A DNA stretch of 64,000 nucleotides from Holophagaceae bacterium (GTDB lineage: Bacteria; Acidobacteriota; Holophagae; Holophagales; Holophagaceae), in NCBI GenBank assembly GCA_025363715.1, contig JANYLR010000031.1, forward strand, positions 1 through 64,000. Reading direction: 5' to 3'. Numbering within the stretch: position 1 is the first letter of the stretch; each line of letters begins with the position of its first letter. The notes under the pieces are model-generated. The model saw nothing but the letters and a program-made list of their open reading frames with translations. It was not told the origin of the DNA and did not search any database. Shown piece by piece: positions 44,001 through 51,913 of this stretch. Position numbers and translations under genes: made by a program.

Positions 44001-47000
44001 ACCTGCTCCAGTGTGAGCTGCCATGGCGGCCAGGCGGCCCCCAGCTGGCAGACCGGCACCATCGCCAGCGCCACCCAGTGCACGGCCTGCCATGGCGTAG
44101 TCGCATCCGCCGCCACCACCACCCAGTTCAATGACGCCTTCGGCCGCCACAGCCTCGGCACTCACAACGCCACCAATGCGGCCAACGCTATCGCCTGCAC
44201 CACCTGCCACAATATGGGTAATGGCTCACCCGGCGCCCTGGCCCACTTCAAGTACCTGAATACCCCGGCCGTGGATGCGGTTGCCACGGGCCTGCCCGCG
44301 GACCAGCTGCCCAGCGGCACCATCGCCTTCAACCCGGCCATCGTGACGGGGGCGGGGACCTATACGGTGACCAGCGCCACCCAGGGCAACGGCGGCTGTG
44401 CCCTGACCTGCCATACCCACATCCACACCGCGGCCGTGAACGACTGGACCTCCATCGGCGTGCCCCATCCCATCCCCTTCCTGACCGGCCAGACCGACAC
44501 CCAGGGCAACGGGCACCTGAACATCACGGCCGCCAAGTTCACCGCGGACTGCGCCAACTGCCACGCCTACTCAGGCGCGTCTCCCATCGCTTCGGCCCCC
44601 CTCTGCTCCGCCTGCCATGCCCTGGCCAACCCCACGGTGGTCGCGACAGGCACGGGCACCTGCCTGTCCTGCCATGCGGGTCCTTCCGGCCTGCCCAAGG
44701 GACCCACCGGTACCGTTTTCCCGAACATCGCCGGTTCCCACGCGAAGCACATGAACCTGGCCACGGCCACGACCTGCGACGCCTGCCATGCCGGCAGCGG
44801 CAGCGGCACCGCCACCCACTACTCGAACGCCAATGCCCGGATCGGAACCCCAGTGGGGCCGGCCTCCGTCTCCATCGACTTCCAGTACAAGGCCAAGACC
44901 GGCGGCAACCCCACCTTCACAGACGCCACGCTCACCTGCTCGAACGTGAGCTGTCACGGCGGCCAGGCGACCCCCGGCTGGCAGGTGGGCACCCTCAACA
45001 GCGCGACCCAGTGCACGGCCTGCCACGGGGTGGGCGCCTCGGCGGCGACTACCGCGCAATATAACGATGCCTTCGGCCGGCACAGCCTCGGGACGCACAA
45101 CGCCACGAATGCCGCCAACGCCATCGCCTGCACCACCTGCCACAACATGGCCAATGGTTCACCGGGCGCCCTGGCCCACTTCAAGTACCTCAATACCAGC
45201 GCCGTGGATGGCGTGTCCTCGGGCCTGCCCGCCGACCAAATGCCCAGCGGCACCATCGCTTTCAATCCCGCCATCGTCACCGCCGGGACCTACACCGTGA
45301 CGAGCGTGACCCAGGGCAACGGCGGCTGTGCCCTCACCTGCCACACCCATATCCACGTCGCCACCATTGATACCTGGACAGCCTCTGGCGCGCCCCATCC
45401 CATCCCCTTCTACGCCGGCCAGACCGATACCCAGGGCAATGGCCACCTGACCGCCACCGCGGCCACCTTCAGCGCCGCCTGCACCACCTGTCATGCCTAC
45501 ACCGGGACGTCTCCGCTCATCACGGCGCCCCTCTGCTCTGTCTGCCACACCCTGGCCAACCCCACCCTGGTCGCCACGGGTGTCGGCACCTGCCTGTCCT
45601 GCCATGTGGGGGCCTCCGGTCTGCCGGCGGGACCCACGGGAGCCAGCTTCCCAAGCATCGCTGGGGCCCACCCTGTCCACATGGGCCTGCCCACCACCCT
45701 GACCTGCAATAGCTGCCATGCCAACGTCGGCACGGGCACCACCACCCACTACAACAGTGCCAATGCCCGGGTCACCCCGCCGACGGGGCCCGTGGCCATG
45801 AGCATCGATGCGGCTTTCCAGGCCCAGAGCGGGAATCCGGTCGGCTTCAATGGCTCCTCCCTCACCTGCTCCAGTACCAGCTGCCACGGCGGCCTGGTCA
45901 CCCCCAACTGGCAGACCGGCACCATCGCCGCCACCACGCAATGCACCCTCTGCCATGCCATCAACAACGGGACCACGCCTTCCCAGTACAACGACGCCAT
46001 CGGGCGCCATGCCTGGGGCACCCACTCCACGGCGGGCAGCCTGGACTGCACCTTCTGCCATGACATGACACTGGCCACCGCCGGTGCCCAGAAGCACTTC
46101 GCAGAGCTGAATACCACGGCCGTCAGCAGCACCAACAAGCTGCCCAGCACCACCATCAAGTTCAAGCTCGGCAATGCCACTTATCCCATCACCGGGGCCG
46201 CCACCTACACCATCAATGCGACCTTCCCCGAAGGGGATGGTGGCTGCGCCCTCACCTGCCACAGCCAGGTCCACACGGACGCCAACAACCACTGGAACAT
46301 GCCCAAGGGCTCCGGAGTGGCGCACCCGGTGCCGTTCTTGACTACGGACCTCAGCACCGGAGGGAATACCCACCAGACCCTCACCCTCGCCCAGTTCAAT
46401 GGCGAATGCGCCACCTGTCACGACCTTGGCGGCGTCTCCAGCAAGACCGGTCCCACCTGCAACGTCTGCCACACCCTGGCGGATCCCACGGCCGTCACCA
46501 CCGGGGCTGGCACCTGCCTGTCCTGCCATGTGGGCGCCGCCTTCAAGACCCAGGGTCCCACGGGTTCCGCATGGCCGAACCTGCAGGGCGCCCACCCGAC
46601 GCACCTCTCCCTGCTGACCTTCACCCGGGCCACGCCGCCTCTGCCGGCCACGATGACCGCTTCGGTATGCGAGGCCTGCCACGTGGGCTCGGTGCCCGGG
46701 GACTCGGCCAATACCCACTACAGCAATGCCAATAAGCGCCTGGCCAGTCCCAAACTGTCCGGCCCCGGCACAGTGTCTATCGTTCCCACGTTCAATGCCC
46801 AGTCTGGAACGGCGGGAACCACGGTGAGCGCCTCCGCCTTCACCTGCTCCAACATCTCCTGCCATGGCGGACAGACCACCCCCGGTTGGCAGAGCGGAAC
46901 TCTCACACCGAATGCCACCACCTACTGCATCGCCTGCCACAAGATCGCTACGACGGCCACCCAGTACAACGACGCCACGGGCCGCCACAACAATCCGGGC

Positions 47001-47261
47001 GCCCACAACACCACCTGCGACTACTGCCACGACATGACCCAGGCCAAGCAGGGCGCCATCGATCACTGGAAGTACCTGGATACCTCAGCCGTCCGCATCA
47101 CCCCGGACCAGCTGTCCAGCGATACCATCAAGTTCGGTGGAGGCGCCCAGCCCGCGACCGGAGCACTCACTTACACCGTGAACGTCACCATCGGCCGAGG
47201 TGGCTGTGCCCTCAGTTGCCACGGGCAAGGCCATACTGCCAGTGGCAATATCTGGAATTGA
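41043..47261 (+). CDS. Giant lipid-anchored multiheme c-type cytochrome (54 CxnCH motifs)
   Basis: Lipoprotein of 2072 residues. The signal ends at Cys25 (ALLGC-GG). I count 54 potential heme motifs: 40 CxxCH, 7 CxxxxCH, 6 CxxxCH and 1 CxxxxxCH. After an N-terminal block of 6, six tandem units of about 310 residues each carry 6 CxxCH, one CxxxxCH (CSNVSCHGG type) and one CxxxCH (CALTCH). The CxxxxCH...CxxCH pairing matches the domain described from Geobacter sulfurreducens (TIGR01904). Such proteins carry electrons from the outer membrane to minerals or other acceptors; extracellular electron transfer is the likely role. Non-canonical motifs may not all bind heme. Start ATG 41043 follows AAGGA at 8 bases; an ATG at 41034 sits on the ribosome site. 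No other cytochrome or maturation gene is adjacent. Confidence 0.92.
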   Translation: MRDLKTRWYPGLLGMVFGLLALLGCGGSKGSSGVNQYYGNYHPTGWMTIHGGQAVAGVDACKKCHEISLIKVGAGVPTCMTTGCHHQGTPGYADAAIHGPLAKSARTSPSGGGLISCQICHGDDFTGGASVKACAACHGVSAPHPHKPWRIAVGSTWTHVNTDPSNAAACAQCHYPGSPNNPALHPLTPAPAGTQPGCFNLTLCHGANAAPHPVPFLAGMTDSKLNGHFTVTASAFASDCATCHAYTGVSPTTSAPLCEVCHQLADPTLPGTLAGTCLSCHAGTSGLPKGPGGTGFPSIAGAHAKHMSLATGLTCNTCHAGSGSGTATHYDNANARIYDLAGPGSVSVDALYKAKTGGTPAFNLSALTCSNISCHGGQVTPSWEFGTINSSTQCTACHAVASTAGTSTQYNDAFGRHSLGSHDATNSTNNIACTTCHNMGNGSPGALAHFKYLNTTAVDGAATGTPVDQMPSGTIAFNPAIVTGGTYTVTSASQGSGTCALTCHTHVHTNAVNDWTSIGVPHPIPFLTGQLDTQGNGHLIATAAIFAADCSTCHAYSGTSPNPASPLCSVCHLLANPTVVATGTGTCLSCHVGPSGLPKGPAGTVFPSIPGSHAKHLNLPTTLTCNTCHAGSGTGTATHYTNANTRLGSISGPATVSMDVLYKAKTGANPTFTSASLTCSNVSCHGGQATPGWQVGTLNSATQCTACHGVASSAGTSTQYNDAFGRHSIGTHNATNAANAIACTTCHNMANGSAGALAHFKYLNTSAVDAVATGLPADQMPSGTIAFNPAIVTGGTYTVTSATQGNGGCALTCHTHIHVATVETWTASGAPHAIPFLSGQTDTQGNGHLNATAAILTADCGICHAYSGTSPMAAAPLCNVCHKLADPTVAGTNTGTCLSCHAGTSGMPKGPGGTAFPSLAGAHLKHMNLGTVLTCDTCHAGSGTGTNTHYTNANARIGIPPGPAPVVISATFNAKSGSATFTPASLTCSSVSCHGGQAAPSWQTGTIASATQCTACHGVVASAATTTQFNDAFGRHSLGTHNATNAANAIACTTCHNMGNGSPGALAHFKYLNTPAVDAVATGLPADQLPSGTIAFNPAIVTGAGTYTVTSATQGNGGCALTCHTHIHTAAVNDWTSIGVPHPIPFLTGQTDTQGNGHLNITAAKFTADCANCHAYSGASPIASAPLCSACHALANPTVVATGTGTCLSCHAGPSGLPKGPTGTVFPNIAGSHAKHMNLATATTCDACHAGSGSGTATHYSNANARIGTPVGPASVSIDFQYKAKTGGNPTFTDATLTCSNVSCHGGQATPGWQVGTLNSATQCTACHGVGASAATTAQYNDAFGRHSLGTHNATNAANAIACTTCHNMANGSPGALAHFKYLNTSAVDGVSSGLPADQMPSGTIAFNPAIVTAGTYTVTSVTQGNGGCALTCHTHIHVATIDTWTASGAPHPIPFYAGQTDTQGNGHLTATAATFSAACTTCHAYTGTSPLITAPLCSVCHTLANPTLVATGVGTCLSCHVGASGLPAGPTGASFPSIAGAHPVHMGLPTTLTCNSCHANVGTGTTTHYNSANARVTPPTGPVAMSIDAAFQAQSGNPVGFNGSSLTCSSTSCHGGLVTPNWQTGTIAATTQCTLCHAINNGTTPSQYNDAIGRHAWGTHSTAGSLDCTFCHDMTLATAGAQKHFAELNTTAVSSTNKLPSTTIKFKLGNATYPITGAATYTINATFPEGDGGCALTCHSQVHTDANNHWNMPKGSGVAHPVPFLTTDLSTGGNTHQTLTLAQFNGECATCHDLGGVSSKTGPTCNVCHTLADPTAVTTGAGTCLSCHVGAAFKTQGPTGSAWPNLQGAHPTHLSLLTFTRATPPLPATMTASVCEACHVGSVPGDSANTHYSNANKRLASPKLSGPGTVSIVPTFNAQSGTAGTTVSASAFTCSNISCHGGQTTPGWQSGTLTPNATTYCIACHKIATTATQYNDATGRHNNPGAHNTTCDYCHDMTQAKQGAIDHWKYLDTSAVRITPDQLSSDTIKFGGGAQPATGALTYTVNVTIGRGGCALSCHGQGHTASGNIWN
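41760..47240 (+). repeat. Six tandem ~930-bp coding repeats inside the cytochrome gene
   Basis: The first heme motif of each unit falls at 41760, 42690, 43620, 44550, 45480 and 46407, a period of 930, 930, 930, 930 and 927 bases. Units 1-4 are very similar at the DNA level (for example the CTTCAAGTACCTGAA and GGCACCATCGCCTTCAA blocks recur). Units 5 and 6 are more diverged. Confidence 0.88.
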
Positions 47262-47295
47262 ACCAGTTCAATCATGACGACCAACTGAATGGGTT

Positions 47296-47325
47296 GGCTG
47301 GCGAACCCAGGCGGGTTCGCTAGCC
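47296..47325 (+). terminator. Hairpin after the cytochrome gene
   Basis: Thirteen-base-pair stem (47296-47308 with 47313-47325, one G-U pair) with loop AGGC, 35 bases after the stop codon. No T run follows, so it may be a Rho-dependent or 3'-stabilising hairpin. Confidence 0.55.
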
Positions 47326-47410
47326 TGGGTAACGGGTCTGAGAGGCTCACTCGCTGCTATTCCTTGTGGAGAAGGTCATGGGCACTCCTGCAGGTGCTGA
47401 ATCCATGAAT

Positions 47411-48064
47411 TCAGTGGCACCCGCATCCACCCGAGAAATTGGGATCAAGCGCGGCGCGTATGCTCGAAACCCCTTCCTTGGCGATGAAGGCTGAAAGTCC
47501 CAAGGCGGCCACCGCGTCCGCCCACCACAGGGAAGGCGCGAGCAGGAAGACGAGGCTTCCGGCGAGCAGAACTGCGGAGAGCTGGATGCAGGCCAGACTG
47601 CAAGCCGCATCCCCCCTCAGTGTCCGGCTATCGAGGGCGCTGGCCGTTTGGCGTTTGGCCCGCCAGAGCCAGAACATGAAGCCAAGGCTGAGGGATGGAA
47701 TGATGAGACCTGGAAGGGTCGTCACGGGGTGACGATGGCTGCCGAGTTGGAGGGCTGCGCCGATGGAGGCGCCAAGTGGCAGCCAAACGAACAGGATTCC
47801 GATGCTTAAGGTGGCCATTCGTTCTCGTCCCAGGCGGTTGGTGGCGCATTCGCCCGTGTCGCGCAAGCGCCACAGCACGACCAGGGCAGATCCCACTTCG
47901 ATGAAGCTGTCAGCACCAAATCCGAATAGTGCTATCGAGCCATCTGAAAGCCCGTACCCCATGGAGGCGAAGCCTTCTACCAGGTTGTAGCCGATGGTGA
48001 AGTAGGCCAGGAATCGTGCATAGGCCAACCATTGGGATGGAGGAGCACCGGCTTCGGGCTTCAT
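47411..48064 (-). CDS. Cation-efflux-like membrane protein
   Basis: Inner-membrane protein of 217 residues with about five to six helices. The segment DGSIALFGFGADSFIEVGSALVVLWRL resembles the helix 2 metal site of cation diffusion facilitators, but the cytosolic C-terminal domain is missing; the protein ends in GGCGCH, a possible metal ligand. Last gene of the arsR operon, 2 bases after the thioredoxin-like gene. Start ATG 48064. Substrate could be a soft metal; this is inference. Confidence 0.72.
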   Translation of the reverse strand: MKPEAGAPPSQWLAYARFLAYFTIGYNLVEGFASMGYGLSDGSIALFGFGADSFIEVGSALVVLWRLRDTGECATNRLGRERMATLSIGILFVWLPLGASIGAALQLGSHRHPVTTLPGLIIPSLSLGFMFWLWRAKRQTASALDSRTLRGDAACSLACIQLSAVLLAGSLVFLLAPSLWWADAVAALGLSAFIAKEGVSSIRAALDPNFSGGCGCH

Positions 48065-48066
48065 TT

Positions 48067-48300
48067 TTAAGCCTTCAACAGACTGAGGATCTCGTCCGAG
48101 CTGGCCACCTTGCCCTGGAACTTGAGGTGGCCATCCAAGGCGAGCGCAGGGGTGCTGAGGATGCCCCGGGCGACCATGACCGCATAATCCGATACCTTCA
48201 CCATCTGGTGGTCTCCGCCGGACTGCTCTGCCGCAGGTTTTGCATGCTTTTCCAGGGTCTGACACTTAGCGCAACCGGGACCGAAGACTTCGATGAGCAT
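48067..48300 (-). CDS. Thioredoxin-like redox protein (MTH895/TM0996 type)
   Basis: 77-residue glutaredoxin-like fold. Active site GCAKC (CxxC) close to the N-terminus and the cis-Pro loop ILSTPALALDG. Small proteins of this group are commonly encoded beside permeases of the DUF318/ArsP type and arsR. Eight bases separate it from the permease gene. Confidence 0.85.
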   Translation of the reverse strand: MLIEVFGPGCAKCQTLEKHAKPAAEQSGGDHQMVKVSDYAVMVARGILSTPALALDGHLKFQGKVASSDEILSLLKA

Positions 48301-48308
48301 GGGATCTC

Positions 48309-49283
48309 CTAGAGGATGGCGTTGAAGAGATAGCCCACCAGCAGGATGCCGGTGGCCACGACGCCGACGAACATGGCGATGAGCCGGGGGCGCATCACCT
48401 TGCTGAGGATGATGGTTTCAGGCAGCGACAGCCCGATGACGGCCATCATGAAGGCCAGGGTGGAGCCCAGGGCCGCACCCTTGCCGAGCAGGGCTTCCAC
48501 GATGGGCATGACCCCCGCCGCGTTCGAATAGAGCGGCACGCCGATCAGCACCGCCAGGGGCACGCTGTACCAATGGTTTTTGCCGAGCAGACTCGCCATG
48601 AAGCGCTCAGGCACATAGCCATGGATGAGGGCGCCCACGGCGATGCCCGCCAGGATACAGGGCCACACCTTGCCGACGATTTCTTTCACGCCTTGAACGG
48701 CCAGATCAAAACGGGCGGGAAGGGTGCTTTGTTCCTCCTCGACTTCACCGAGGGCAGGGGCGGTCAGAGCGCCCTGGACCCAGTTCTCCAGATAGCGCTC
48801 CATGTGGAGACGCCCCAGGATGAGCCCAGAGGTACAGGCGATGGCCACGCCGGTGCCGGCATACAGGAGGGCGATCTTCCAGCCGAACATGGCGAAGAGC
48901 ATCCCCAGGGCGATCTCGTTGACCATGGGCGTGGCCACCAGGAAGCTGAAGGTCACGCCCAGGGGCACGCCCGCCCGCAGGAAGCCGAGGAACAACGGCA
49001 CCGCTGAGCAGGAGCAGAAGGGCGTGATGATCCCGAAGAGGGACGCCAGGGCGTTGCCGAGGCCGGGGCGCCGTTTGGAGAGGGCATCCCGGACCCTGGT
49101 GGGGTTCACGAAAGTCTGGAGGAAGGTGACGATGAAGACCACCAGCGTCAGAAGCAGCAACACCTTGGGCGTGTCGAAGAAGAGGAAGGCCACCGCCTCG
49201 CCCAGGTAGGACTTGGGGATGAGCTCTAGGAAGCGGAAGGCGATCCATTCCGACATCGAGTGGTTCACGGCATAGAGGAACAC
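48309..49283 (-). CDS. Permease of the DUF318/YraQ (ArsP-like) family
   Basis: Inner-membrane protein of about 324 residues with about eight helices in two halves. Characteristic motifs: ITPFCSCSAVPLFLGF (Cys-x-Cys), ATPMVNEIALGML and YSNAAGVMPIVEALL. ArsP-type members export organoarsenicals; others have unknown cargo. The start is uncertain: GTG 49283 is the only common start in the open frame, but the in-frame sequence upstream (from 49346) looks like part of the first helix. It shares a reading frame with arsR, separated only by the arsR stop codon. Confidence 0.85.
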   Translation of the reverse strand: MFLYAVNHSMSEWIAFRFLELIPKSYLGEAVAFLFFDTPKVLLLLTLVVFIVTFLQTFVNPTRVRDALSKRRPGLGNALASLFGIITPFCSCSAVPLFLGFLRAGVPLGVTFSFLVATPMVNEIALGMLFAMFGWKIALLYAGTGVAIACTSGLILGRLHMERYLENWVQGALTAPALGEVEEEQSTLPARFDLAVQGVKEIVGKVWPCILAGIAVGALIHGYVPERFMASLLGKNHWYSVPLAVLIGVPLYSNAAGVMPIVEALLGKGAALGSTLAFMMAVIGLSLPETIILSKVMRPRLIAMFVGVVATGILLVGYLFNAIL

Positions 49284-49346
49284 CCACAGGGGCAGGGCAG
49301 CAGCAGCCAGCCACCGCGGCGAAGCCAGCTTGGTTGTATGGCCACG

Positions 49347-49748
49347 TCAGACACGAGAAACCGCCCGGTCCGCAGGTGAGGACTTCTGGACCTTGGAGCA
49401 CACGACCGGGATGGATAGGGCCTTCACCTCCAGGGCGCGGTCTTCAAGCACTTCCAGCAGCCTTCCTGCGTCAGCCAGGATGCCCTTGAGGAGTGGTGAT
49501 GCCTGCTTCTTGGGCACGACGGACGCGAAGACCCACCGGCCATCTTTCCGCTCCACGACGAAGCCCGCTCGGCGCAATTCCCTGAGCGCCTCGGATACCG
49601 AGGATTGGGGTACCTGTAGGGTTTCGGCGATCTGACAGACGCACAACTCGCCAGGTTCCAGCAGCGCGAGGACCCGCATCCGCAGCGGATGAGACACCGC
49701 CTTCACCTGCTCCACCAAGGCCTTCAGGTCGTCCGAAACAGGGGTCAC
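49347..49748 (-). CDS. ArsR-family metal-responsive repressor
   Basis: Winged-helix repressor of 133 residues. The recognition region VPQSSVSEALRELRRAGFVVERKDGRW and the metal motif ELCVCQ in the third helix (CxC, as in arsenic-binding ArsR, without its third Cys) are present. A further Cys lies in the C-terminal tail. Start is GTG with GAGAGG almost touching it. Heads the arsR-permease-thioredoxin-cation transporter operon and probably represses it until arsenite or another soft metal binds. Confidence 0.88.
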   Translation of the reverse strand: MTPVSDDLKALVEQVKAVSHPLRMRVLALLEPGELCVCQIAETLQVPQSSVSEALRELRRAGFVVERKDGRWVFASVVPKKQASPLLKGILADAGRLLEVLEDRALEVKALSIPVVCSKVQKSSPADRAVSRV

Positions 49749-49814
49749 CTCTCAACGCGTGGCTCCAGGTCCAGGTGCTACCGGCCGGGAGCCTCAGGGA
49801 GAGATTACTTCATG

Positions 49815-49842
49815 CCATATCGGAAAATATCGAAATATATAC
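49815..49842 (-). promoter_or_regulatory. Candidate ArsR operator
   Basis: AT-rich island about 70 bases upstream of arsR with two near-identical 10-mers, ATATCGGAAA (49817-49826) and ATATCGAAAT (49828-49837), spaced one helical turn apart. ArsR/SmtB operators are AT-rich repeats of this sort; the very high AT content against the background supports a regulatory site. Confidence 0.5.
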
Positions 49843-49885
49843 TCACTCGCCCGCATCCCATCGGACCGGCATTCCAGCGACACCA

Positions 49886-50719
49886 TCACATTCGGTGGGG
49901 GTGGATTGAATGGGTGGGATCGTTCGATTTCGATTCAGTGATCAGCCTCGATTCCAAGTCGACCAGGGCGTCTTCCAGAGGCTTCAGAGACACATCCTCT
50001 GAGGACCCACTCTCGTAGTACCCAAAGGGGTTGTCCAGATCCCTGATCAGGAACATGAGGAAGAGCAACAGATAACTGACCACCACAACGAAGAAGAGCG
50101 ATTCATAGAAGGGTTCGATCCGCGCCAGTGCGAGCCCAAACACCAAGAGAATGGTGGTCGTACTGGCGATGAAGTAGCCCGATGAAATGAAGTCGGTTTC
50201 CCGGATGGTGTGGATTCGGATGATGATCTTTCGCAGGGCGCTTTGCTCCTGTTTCAGCCGGGCGATGAAATTGGCCTGGGTGAGTGGTTCCAGGGCCAGG
50301 AAATGATCGTTCAAGCCGGTAATCAGGGTCATGACGGTCGAGCTTCGTTCCTGCTTGTGCAGCCATCGGTGAATGGTCGAACCGAGCAAGCGGATGTGTT
50401 TCAGTGCGGCCAAGGCAAGCGGAGAACGGGAGCGTCGATGGATGCTTTGCATCTCATCCGCCAGCGTGGCAAGGATCGCTGACAGTTCTCCGGGAATGCG
50501 CTCGCTTTCCTTGTAATCCGAAAGCACCCCGCTCAGCAGGAAGCCCATCAGGAAGACGTTGGCGCCAATGAGCCCCGAGAAGATGGCGTTGATGGAAAGC
50601 ACTTCAAGATTGAAACGGTGCAGGACCAATTTGACCAGGACCAGGAGGGCGACGAATGGGAGGACCCGAAAGAATATGCGGTACTCCTTCCGGATGCGAA
50701 GAGCGCGGATTGAAACCAT
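49886..50719 (-). CDS. Membrane protein, bestrophin-like/DUF4239 type
   Basis: Inner-membrane protein of 277 residues: two helices near the N-terminus (about 15-35 and 45-65), a soluble alpha-helical middle with His/Arg-rich segments, two helices (about 180-225), and the motif LIRDLDNPFGY followed by an acidic tail, as in DUF4239 proteins where LDNPF precedes the end. Function unknown, possibly an anion channel. ATG 50719 preferred over the in-frame TTG at 50725. Confidence 0.68.
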   Translation of the reverse strand: MVSIRALRIRKEYRIFFRVLPFVALLVLVKLVLHRFNLEVLSINAIFSGLIGANVFLMGFLLSGVLSDYKESERIPGELSAILATLADEMQSIHRRSRSPLALAALKHIRLLGSTIHRWLHKQERSSTVMTLITGLNDHFLALEPLTQANFIARLKQEQSALRKIIIRIHTIRETDFISSGYFIASTTTILLVFGLALARIEPFYESLFFVVVVSYLLLFLMFLIRDLDNPFGYYESGSSEDVSLKPLEDALVDLESRLITESKSNDPTHSIHPHRM

Positions 50720-50764
50720 GGGCAAGGTACCTTCAAAGAGGGTTGCGGCAACGAGGTGGCATCC

Positions 50765-51172
50765 CTAAAGCACGACGGGCTCGGTTTCAATGTCTTCGGA
50801 TGGAGGGCTCGCCGCCTTGGGCTGGCCGAGGGATCTTGCGTTGTGGCGGGACTTCGGGTTGCGGGTTCGACCCTCATCCAAGGCATCTCCAAGGGACCGC
50901 TCCATGCGACGGGATGCCAGGTTGATCGCGCTATACAGGTCGGTGTGGCGACCTTCGGTGTTGATGGAGGGGTGGCTGTCGGTTCGCGCTCGCAGGTGAC
51001 AAACCTTGTCTTCACCTCCCTTTGGACCATTGACATCCGTCAGGTGGACCGCAAGTGACCGGACACGATCACCGGATCGGGATTCAAGGTGTTGTACGCG
51101 ATCTTGAATGTGACCTGCCAAGGCTTTGGAGACGGGCCAGCGAGGTGAGGTGATTTCAGTCTGCATCGTCAT
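50765..51172 (-). CDS. HPF/RaiA-type ribosome hibernation factor
   Basis: 135-residue protein of the HPF/RaiA (sigma-54 modulation) family. Features are the N-terminal QTEITSPRWPVSKALAGHIQDRVQHLE, a central strand AVHLTDVNGPKGGEDKVCHLRA and DLYSAINLASRRMERSL, followed by a basic tail. It has no long-HPF C-terminal dimerisation domain. It should bind 30S ribosomes under stress. AAGGA lies 7 bases before ATG 51172; a longer frame upstream is not family-like. Confidence 0.82.
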   Translation of the reverse strand: MTMQTEITSPRWPVSKALAGHIQDRVQHLESRSGDRVRSLAVHLTDVNGPKGGEDKVCHLRARTDSHPSINTEGRHTDLYSAINLASRRMERSLGDALDEGRTRNPKSRHNARSLGQPKAASPPSEDIETEPVVL

Positions 51173-51320
51173 GTCCGGATCCTTGTGGATGAATGCATAG
51201 GACAGCTCCTCCTCGTGGCCTTGTCTGGCCACGGGTGCTGCAAATAAGGGCTCGACAGCTCGGATCGGCGGAACTGGCTTCCTCACCCGGATGGCTTTCG
51301 CCATCTGGGGAGGCGGGGCC

Positions 51321-51626
51321 TTATCCCCTCTTTGGAGGGGGAGATTCCGGGTCCAAGTGCGGGTCGCTCAATCGCTCAGCTGGCGGACATGCGAAGGTGG
51401 TTTTGGATTCTGCAAGAAAGATGGCCTTGATTGAATCCTGCGCTGGCATCCGTTCCTGCTCATCCAGCTCGCACATTACCTGGACTTCCTCCACCCCGGA
51501 GTCGCAAGAGCATTCGGATCGATGGGTGTTCGAGGGCAACGCCATCAATACCACAGCCAGGAACACCAGCATCCAGAGGAGGAAGCGGGGAACGGCTCGG
51601 GGGCTTGGGTTGCCGGATTGGGACAT
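51321..51626 (-). CDS. Small membrane-anchored protein of unknown function
   Basis: 101 residues with one hydrophobic segment (about 14-31, FLLWMLVFLAVVLMALPS), a following SECSCDS cluster and an acidic tail. AAGGAAG is 3-4 bases before the ATG. I do not recognise it. It lies between the ribosome-factor gene and the decayed efflux locus. Confidence 0.55.
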   Translation of the reverse strand: MSQSGNPSPRAVPRFLLWMLVFLAVVLMALPSNTHRSECSCDSGVEEVQVMCELDEQERMPAQDSIKAIFLAESKTTFACPPAERLSDPHLDPESPPPKRG

Positions 51627-51703
51627 TCACTTCCTTGGCGAAACAGGTTCATGCCTTGCAGGTCGGGTCTCGAATATTTCAGGCTTCAGCCTCCGACAAG
51701 CTT

Positions 51704-51718
51704 GTATGCCAACCATAC
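51704..51718. promoter_or_regulatory. Palindrome upstream of the TetR fragment
   Basis: GTATG-N5-CATAC, 6 bases before the ATG of the truncated TetR gene; in intact loci TetR repressors often bind such sites between themselves and the pump they control. Confidence 0.3.
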
Positions 51719-51724
51719 TGGGCC

Positions 51725-51913
51725 ATGATTCAGATTGTAGCTACTGGCAGTGCAACCTCCCGAACAGTGAAGGCAAAGCCTCGTGTGGAGCCAAGGAGAT
51801 CGCCGATTCAGCGTCGTTCCAAGACGATCGTGGAGGCTGTCCTGACCGCCGCTGCTCAGGTTTTCGAGGAGCGAGGTCATACCGGTGTGTTTGACCGGCC
51901 CACCCAGGCGTAA
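51725..51913 (+). pseudogene. Truncated TetR-family regulator
   Basis: The frame starting MIQIVATGS reads into SPIQRRSKTIVEAVLTAAAQVFEERGHTG, the first helix of a TetR DNA-binding domain. It then loses all similarity at about 51886 and ends 9 codons later in sequence that is the antisense of the RND fragment. The recognition helix and ligand domain are missing. It is the remnant of a regulator of the neighbouring pump. Confidence 0.72.

Noticed and set aside
42369..47066. Long open frames (up to 635 codons) on the minus strand of the cytochrome gene
   Set aside because: They follow the 930-bp repeat of the sense gene and encode low-complexity Gly/Ala/Val sequence; no ribosome sites or motifs.
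41760..47240. Regular repeats that might be taken for a CRISPR array
   Set aside because: The period is 930 bp and lies wholly within one reading frame with repeated protein motifs; no short direct repeats with unique spacers were seen anywhere in the window.
51193..51913. Open frames of 160-233 codons on the plus strand
   Set aside because: Most of their length is antisense to the ribosome-factor and small membrane-protein genes; only the last part is a genuine TetR fragment.
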